A stretch of DNA of 64,000 bases from Stieleria mannarensis. GTDB lineage: Bacteria; Planctomycetota; Planctomycetia; Pirellulales; Pirellulaceae. The notes below the pieces were generated by a model. The model ran no database searches. It saw only the letters and a program-made list of their open reading frames with translations, and had not been told where the DNA came from. The first letter of the stretch is position 1, and each line of letters opens with the position of its first letter. A program made the translations under genes and the position numbers. The stretch covers positions 1-64,000 of the forward strand of contig NZ_JACEHH010000020.1 in assembly GCF_014154935.1 (NCBI RefSeq), read 5' to 3'. This document shows positions 59,310-64,000 of this stretch, piece after piece.

Positions 59310-59947
59310 ACTGCGTTGGGTGTATTTCGGGTTCGCAAGCAACCTGCCGAACAGATGGAATCCGTAGACGGCGGTCATCCCGTAGTTCAAGTTGGTAAAG
59401 TCGATCTTCTTGAAATCACGCACGAGGTATCCACCGACGGCTCGATCCAGCCGCGCCGTCCAGGCGTCGCGGCGTCGCTTGTCAAACGCGTCGCCGTGGT
59501 AGTGCAATGCTTCGGCCAGCGCGATGGCGCCGAAGATGGTGGTGTCACGCCACGATTTCGGGTCAATGTGTCGTTTGTCCAGCTTCCGTCGGGGCGGCTG
59601 ACGTTGTGTTCGGCCCAGTCGTACACTTTCGTCGCGGCGTCGAGATACTTCTGCTGGCCGGTCACATCGGCCAGGTGCAAAAACGGATACGGCGCGTCAC
59701 TGCAGCGACCGTGAATACGAGGACACGCCGGGCACGCCAACCCGCCGTGTCGCGTGGGGGCATCCGGCGCGTCGATTTGATAAGCAATCATGCCGTCGCA
59801 CCAATCCACGAGCAGGTTTTTGGTGAGCTGGATGAATTCGCCGGCGTTTTGCTTGGTGTTTTCCGCACCGTCCAATTCTTCGCTCGGCAGCGAAGCGAAC
59901 AGGCCGCCCAAGGCCACGGAGGAAATGAAATCACGACGCCTGTGCAT
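59310..59947 (-). pseudogene. Six-hairpin glycosidase-like gene, frameshifted and truncated
   Basis: ATG 59947 starts a twin-Arg-like signal (MHRRRDFISSVALGG) and a planctomycete family of exported proteins with FIELTK-like FIQLTKNLLVDWCDGM and PYPFLHLADVTG. Near 59577 the frame breaks: DPKSWRDTTIFGAIALAEAL continues in the next frame, so one base appears lost. The second frame runs through YGMTAVYGFHLFGRLL to about 59310. Then similarity ends although the family needs several hundred more residues. The open frame runs on to 59052, overlapping the GH106 start. The complete relative would be a glycan-processing enzyme; this copy is dead. Confidence 0.72.
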
Positions 59948-60016
59948 TGCATGGTCCGTCTTGACAGAAGGTCTGGATGGTGAAGAGAGGATCCGAGGTT
60001 GATCCGGATTAAGCAC

Positions 60017-61414
60017 TTATTTGCCCCCTTGCCGCACCTTGCGAGGCACCCAGGTTTCCGGCGCATCAAGCATCAGCGGTTGGTGAAAAACGGTCAGTTC
60101 GTCGTTTTGTGATCGAATCCACGCCCTGAGTTCTTCGACAAGATCGGTTCGCAGATCCTTTAGTGACGCATCGTTCGCGAGGTTCTGTTGTTCGTGGGGA
60201 TCGGCTTGCAGATCGAACAGTTCGTACTCAGGGCGGCCGTGATGACTGGCGACCACATCTGCCGCGCGCGGATCGGTTTTGGCAAGCGATGTCCACTCTT
60301 TGAAGTAGTCGCCCGAGGTTTCGCGTAGCAACAAATCAATGTGGGTTGTGAATGCGAACTCGGGATGCGGATTCCAAATCAGCTTGTAACGGTCCGTACG
60401 AACGGAACGACTCAGGTAGACGTTCATCATTCGATCGCCGCTGTGCGTCGTGAAGATACGATCGCGATGGGTGTTCGACTCGCCGCGGAGCACCGAGGCA
60501 AAAGACCGACCGTCCAGACTGGCGGGGACATTGCCTCCGGCGACGTCGATCAACGTCGGCAAAATGTCGACCCAGCTGACCATCGCATCCGACCGCGTCC
60601 CCGCTTTGATCATTCCCGGGCGCGAGACCACCAGGGGGACGTGAATGCCTTCGTCATACAGCGTCCATTTCCCGAACGGAAACTGGGCTCCGTGATCGCT
60701 CGAGAAAACGAACAGTTTATCCTTCGCCATGTATTTGTCGGCGAGTTCTCGAAGCTCACCCAAATACGCGTCCAGATCTTTGACTTCCTGCATGTACCTC
60801 GAACGCTGGACTCGTGTTCGAGGGGTATCGAGCAACTTGGGGGACAACGTGATGGAACTCGGGTCAAGCGTCGATTGTGAGGGCCAAGGAACATGGGGAT
60901 CGGAGACGCCGACAAACAACGCCAGTGGTCGCCGGTCGGTGCGGTTTTCCAGGAAGCGTTTCACGTTGACCCGCAGCTGGGGAATGTCCTTGTCCAGGTC
61001 GATCGTCTGGAATCCGTAGTCCGCCGCGCTTTTTGAATGGGCCACCTTACCGAACGCAGCCGTTTGGTAACCGAGTTGATTCAGCAGGCGGGGAAGCCGC
61101 GGAGTGCCCTGGCGAGGGTAGGTGTGATTTTCTTCCGCACCGTTTCGAGCCGGCATCAACCCGGTCAGCAGTGCGGCGCGGCTGGGGGCGCATGATGGGC
61201 TGGCGACAAACGCGCGGTTGAACGTCATGCCTTCGGCAGCCAGGGCGTTGATCGCCGGGGTCTGAAGATCGCTGCCACCGTAGAGCGGCAGGTCACGAGC
61301 GGAAAGATCATCCGCCAGATAGACAACGATGTCCGGCAAGCGAGTTTCATTCGCGTGCGCCGGTGCAGCCAAGAGGCCCGTCGTCAGTACCAGATAAGCC
61401 AGCAGTCGTTTCAT
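60017..61414 (-). CDS. Exported sulfatase
   Basis: The 465-residue protein has a signal peptide (about 1-21, ending AHA) and one sulfatase domain. Key residues are present: metal ligands Asp35-Asp36 (YLADD), formylglycine motif C75APSR79 followed by ALLTG, FSSDHGAQFPFGKWTLYDEG in the middle and FGKVAHS before it. It resembles heparan- and iduronate-type sulfatases (S1 subfamily, number not assigned). It needs an anaerobic or aerobic formylglycine maturase encoded elsewhere. The gene is on the same strand as the GH106 operon and probably removes sulfate from the same glycan. ATG 61414 is the only good start. Confidence 0.92.
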   Translation of the reverse strand: MKRLLAYLVLTTGLLAAPAHANETRLPDIVVYLADDLSARDLPLYGGSDLQTPAINALAAEGMTFNRAFVASPSCAPSRAALLTGLMPARNGAEENHTYPRQGTPRLPRLLNQLGYQTAAFGKVAHSKSAADYGFQTIDLDKDIPQLRVNVKRFLENRTDRRPLALFVGVSDPHVPWPSQSTLDPSSITLSPKLLDTPRTRVQRSRYMQEVKDLDAYLGELRELADKYMAKDKLFVFSSDHGAQFPFGKWTLYDEGIHVPLVVSRPGMIKAGTRSDAMVSWVDILPTLIDVAGGNVPASLDGRSFASVLRGESNTHRDRIFTTHSGDRMMNVYLSRSVRTDRYKLIWNPHPEFAFTTHIDLLLRETSGDYFKEWTSLAKTDPRAADVVASHHGRPEYELFDLQADPHEQQNLANDASLKDLRTDLVEELRAWIRSQNDELTVFHQPLMLDAPETWVPRKVRQGGK

Positions 61415-61433
61415 TTGCGTCTTCGTTTTATTG

Positions 61434-61688
61434 TCAGTTCAGATTGGTTTGTAGGCGATCTCTGTGCCGATCGTTGTCTGCCGAAAGTGGTTTTGTTCTC
61501 GGCCCGAGCAACGTCGAATGGCAGTCGTGCGTTGCCAGGCCGACTTGTTCGCAGTTGTGGCTGCACCTCGTTCGGCGAGCGGCCTCTCGGGCAGCCTGGA
61601 CCGCGGCAGCAGGAGCCCGACCAGAATGCCGATGATCGCGATGCCCCAACAGCTCGAACAGTGTGAACCCGGTACGACGACGTCTCAT
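61434..61688 (-). pseudogene. Scrambled DUF1559 prepilin-like remnant
   Basis: From ATG 61688 the frame gives MRRRRTGFTLFELL, a prepilin motif. The next segment AIIGILVGLLLP is readable only in another frame, after which QAAREAARRTRC returns to the first frame. Two compensating indels are needed. The remaining 240 or so residues of the family are missing. It lies 19 nt from the start of the sulfatase gene and is a clear pseudogene. Confidence 0.75.
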
Positions 61689-61883
61689 CGAAGACTTCGG
61701 GAAACCGGAAGAAGACGGATGAGGGGTACGCGCCGACATTGGCGGCGTCTAGCGGCAATGTTAAGTCCCCTACCGCCCATTCTAGCCGCCAAAGACTTGT
61801 CGTTTTGCGACAGGTTGTGCGGGCCGATGCAAACGTGGGCGTGGCGGCTGCTGCCGTGGTGGAGCGATCGGCTATTCCGGATC

Positions 61884-62219
61884 CTAGATCTGGACCTGCA
61901 ACCGGCCGTCTTTCTCGCGCACCGGGAAGGTTCGTTGGAGCGGTTGGCGGTTGATCGTTTGGATTCCGCTGGCCAGCTCGTATTGCCAGCCGTGCCAGGG
62001 GCAGGTCACGCAGGTCTTGCCGACATCGGTCTTGGATAGCTCTCCCTTGGCGATCGGGCCGCCTTGATGGGCGCACAAACCGTCAAGGGCGTACAGCGAA
62101 TCGTCGGCTCGAAAGATCGCGAGGATGTGCTCGCCGACCACCACCTCGATCGCACCGCCGGCAGCGAGCTGGTCGGCGCCGGCGACATCGATCCAGGCGT
62201 TTTGGGATTCTGATTCCAT
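61884..62219 (-). CDS. Rieske [2Fe-2S] ferredoxin-like protein
   Basis: The 111-residue protein is a soluble Rieske protein. The cluster ligands are visible in CAHQGG and, 16 residues later, CPWHGW (Cys-x-His and Cys-x2-His). A closing YELASGIQTINRQPLQRTFPVR strand is typical. Such small proteins transfer electrons to oxygenases or act in nitrite-reductase-like systems (NirD-type). ATG 62219 is preferred to 62270, because the added 17 residues are not part of the fold. The gene stands alone and is divergent from the M16 protease. Confidence 0.92.
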   Translation of the reverse strand: MESESQNAWIDVAGADQLAAGGAIEVVVGEHILAIFRADDSLYALDGLCAHQGGPIAKGELSKTDVGKTCVTCPWHGWQYELASGIQTINRQPLQRTFPVREKDGRLQVQI

Positions 62220-62432
62220 GGCTTCGGTGAATTTAGGGGGATCGGACGCGGCTCGCTGGTTCCCACGCACCGGTTGGTTCGACCGATCCTCGCGGCTCGG
62301 TTATGGCGGCGGCCGCCGGATCGCCTCCCCAGCTATGTCCGGTCGGTCGCTGCGATACAATACCCCCAATGACTCACCAATGCGATCGCGACATGCCGGT
62401 CCCAACGAAACTGGAAAAGACGGAGTTTGAAA

Positions 62433-64000
62433 GTGAAGCGAATCATCCGCCCTATGGCCACGTCCTGCGTCGTCGCCCTGTCTCTGATGCTCGGCGTCGC
62501 AGCCGGGCAAGACAGTGCGGCCGCCGAAACGTCGACCGAAACCAACCAAAATGACGGTGAACAATCACCGAAGGAACTGATGAAAGTCACCGAAATCGAA
62601 GGCATTTCAGAATACAAGCTGGAAAACGGCGTCCGCGTGCTGCTCTTTCCCGACGACAGCAAGGAGGTCGTGACGGTCAACATGACCGTCTTCGTCGGAT
62701 CGCGGCACGAAGGCTACGGCGAGGCCGGGATGGCTCACCTGCTGGAGCACATGCTGTTCAAGGGGACGCCGGCACACCCGGCCATCCCCAAGGACCTGAC
62801 CGAGCGGGGGGCGAATTTCAACGGCACCACGTGGGTCGATCGCACGAATTACTACGAAACGCTGCCGGCCGGCGAGGACAACCTGCGGTTCGCGCTGGAA
62901 TTGGAAGCCGACCGGTTGATGAACAGCTTCATCAAGGGCGAAGACCTGGAAAGCGAAATGACGGTGGTTCGAAATGAATTCGAACGCGGAGAAAACTCGC
63001 CGTTTCGCGTCTTGATGCAACGCATGCAGTCGGCGGCCTACGATTGGCACAACTACGGGCAATCGACCATCGGTAACCGCAGTGACATCGAACGTGTGCC
63101 GGTCGTCAGCCTGCGGCGTTTCTATCGCAAGTACTATCGTCCCGATAACATTCTATTGATCGTGGCGGGGAAATTCGACGAGTCGTCCGCGATCGAAATG
63201 ATCGGCGACACCTTTGGCGACCTCGTCGCCCCCGACACGCCGATCGATCCGACCTACACGACCGAACCGCCCCAGGATGGTGAACGAACCGTCGTGCTGC
63301 GGCGCGTCGGCGACGTGCAATTGGCCGGCGCCACGTACCACGTCCCCTCCGGCAGCCACCCGGACTTTGCCGCCGTCAAAGCACTTTCGATCGTGCTCGG
63401 GGACGAACCCAGCGGCAGGCTGTACAAGAATCTGGTCGAAACCGAAATCGCCAGCAACGTCTATGCACTCGCCTACGCCTTTGCCGAACCCGGTTTGTTG
63501 ATGGCGATCGCCGAGGTCCCCGAAGACCACTCGATCGAAACCGCTCGTGCAGAATTGATCGCGGTGCTGGAGGATTCGTTCGAAGAGAATCCGATCACCG
63601 AGCAGGAGGTGGAGCGTGCCAAACAACAAATCCTCAAGCAACGTGAACTGGAAGCCGCCAACACGGACAAGCTGGCCGTCTCGCTGAGCGAATGGGCCGC
63701 CCAAGGCGATTGGCGGTTGTACTTTCTGTTCCGCGATGTCGTCGAAGAGCTGAATGCGGAAAAGGTGCGGCAAGCCGCCCAGAAGTACCTGGTTCGCAAC
63801 AATCGCACCGTCGGGCTGTTCATCCCCAGCGACAATGCCCAACGCGTTGAAATCCCCGAGTCGCCCGACTTGCTGGCCAAGCTGAAAGATTACAAGGGAC
63901 GCGATACCATTCAGGCCGGCGAACAATTCGATCCGGATCCGATCAAAATCGAGGAACGAACGCTGCGCGGCACGCTGGACAACGGGATCGAGTACGCGCT
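62433..64000 (+). CDS. M16 (pitrilysin-type) zinc protease, 3' end outside window
   Basis: At least 522 codons are present and the frame runs off the window. A GTG start at 62433 gives a signal peptide (about 1-30). The N-terminal peptidase domain has the inverted zinc motif H102LLEH106, followed by FKGTP and an Asn/Glu-rich segment NEFERGENSPF near residue 190 that should supply the third ligand. The second half-domain starts near residue 260 (RVGDVQLAGATYHVP). Family members of this size are about 900 residues and act in the periplasm. The next repeat of the fold begins at ERTLRGTLDNGIEYA just before the edge. Confidence 0.9.
   Translation, partial: MKRIIRPMATSCVVALSLMLGVAAGQDSAAAETSTETNQNDGEQSPKELMKVTEIEGISEYKLENGVRVLLFPDDSKEVVTVNMTVFVGSRHEGYGEAGMAHLLEHMLFKGTPAHPAIPKDLTERGANFNGTTWVDRTNYYETLPAGEDNLRFALELEADRLMNSFIKGEDLESEMTVVRNEFERGENSPFRVLMQRMQSAAYDWHNYGQSTIGNRSDIERVPVVSLRRFYRKYYRPDNILLIVAGKFDESSAIEMIGDTFGDLVAPDTPIDPTYTTEPPQDGERTVVLRRVGDVQLAGATYHVPSGSHPDFAAVKALSIVLGDEPSGRLYKNLVETEIASNVYALAYAFAEPGLLMAIAEVPEDHSIETARAELIAVLEDSFEENPITEQEVERAKQQILKQRELEAANTDKLAVSLSEWAAQGDWRLYFLFRDVVEELNAEKVRQAAQKYLVRNNRTVGLFIPSDNAQRVEIPESPDLLAKLKDYKGRDTIQAGEQFDPDPIKIEERTLRGTLDNGIEYA

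Overview
The window looks like chromosomal DNA of a marine planctomycete of the Pirellulaceae type (Rhodopirellula and relatives). I infer this from the gene families: DUF1559 prepilin-like proteins, an SHD1-domain exported protein, an ECF sigma factor overlapping a Ser/Thr kinase with WD40 repeats, several sulfatases, DUF5107 and DUF1501 sequences, a PQQ-type propeller and large exported proteins of unknown function. No rRNA, tRNA, CRISPR array, integrase or transposase was found.

Region 1 (253-12886, + strand) is a compact operon-like block and the most interesting part. A zinc-knuckle P-loop GTPase of the DO-GTPase2/TRAFAC type is followed 1 nt later by a GAP1-N2 (GTPase-associated protein) membrane protein. 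Next come a 1000-residue single-pass helical protein, a double-GYF membrane protein, a MotA/TolQ/ExbB-type proton channel and two different ExbD/TolR-like partners, most with overlapping or nearly touching reading frames. An exported SHD1-trypsin-zinc-ribbon protein follows and ends at a hairpin terminator. I infer a GTP-switched, proton-motive-force-driven envelope machine, possibly a conflict or stress-response system.

Region 2 (12.9-18 kb) is decaying DNA on the - strand: a truncated family 2 glycosyltransferase, a GT39-type membrane glycosyltransferase with a 1-nt frameshift in a T7 run, and an exported/prepilin fusion with an in-frame TGA. The first of three copies of a MITE-like inverted-repeat element lies here. 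Region 3 (18-28 kb) holds a formylglycine-generating-enzyme-like exported protein, the ECF/kinase pair and a 1114-residue exported protein. Region 4 (28-35 kb, - strand) runs from an FHA-GAF-sigma54 activator to a glycosyltransferase, a TolC-like lipoprotein and an exported protein. Region 5 (35-42 kb) holds housekeeping or transport genes: CstA, thioredoxin reductase, an Nramp relative lacking the metal-binding motifs, and a PQQ-type propeller.

Region 6 (42-62 kb, mostly - strand) is a polysaccharide-utilisation-like region, probably for a rhamnose-containing sulfated glycan. It holds a sulfatase fused to an alpha/beta hydrolase, a Na+/solute symporter with a DUF5107-TPR protein, an XylR/AraC-type regulator, a GH106-BNR4 fusion and a second sulfatase. 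It is unusually rich in chimeric or broken genes: a DUF5107 protein ending in the tail of a DUF1501 protein, a GH78 head joined out of frame to a GH10-like tail, a frameshifted and truncated six-hairpin glycosidase, and a scrambled DUF1559 gene. The window ends with a Rieske protein and the start of an M16 zinc protease that runs off the edge.
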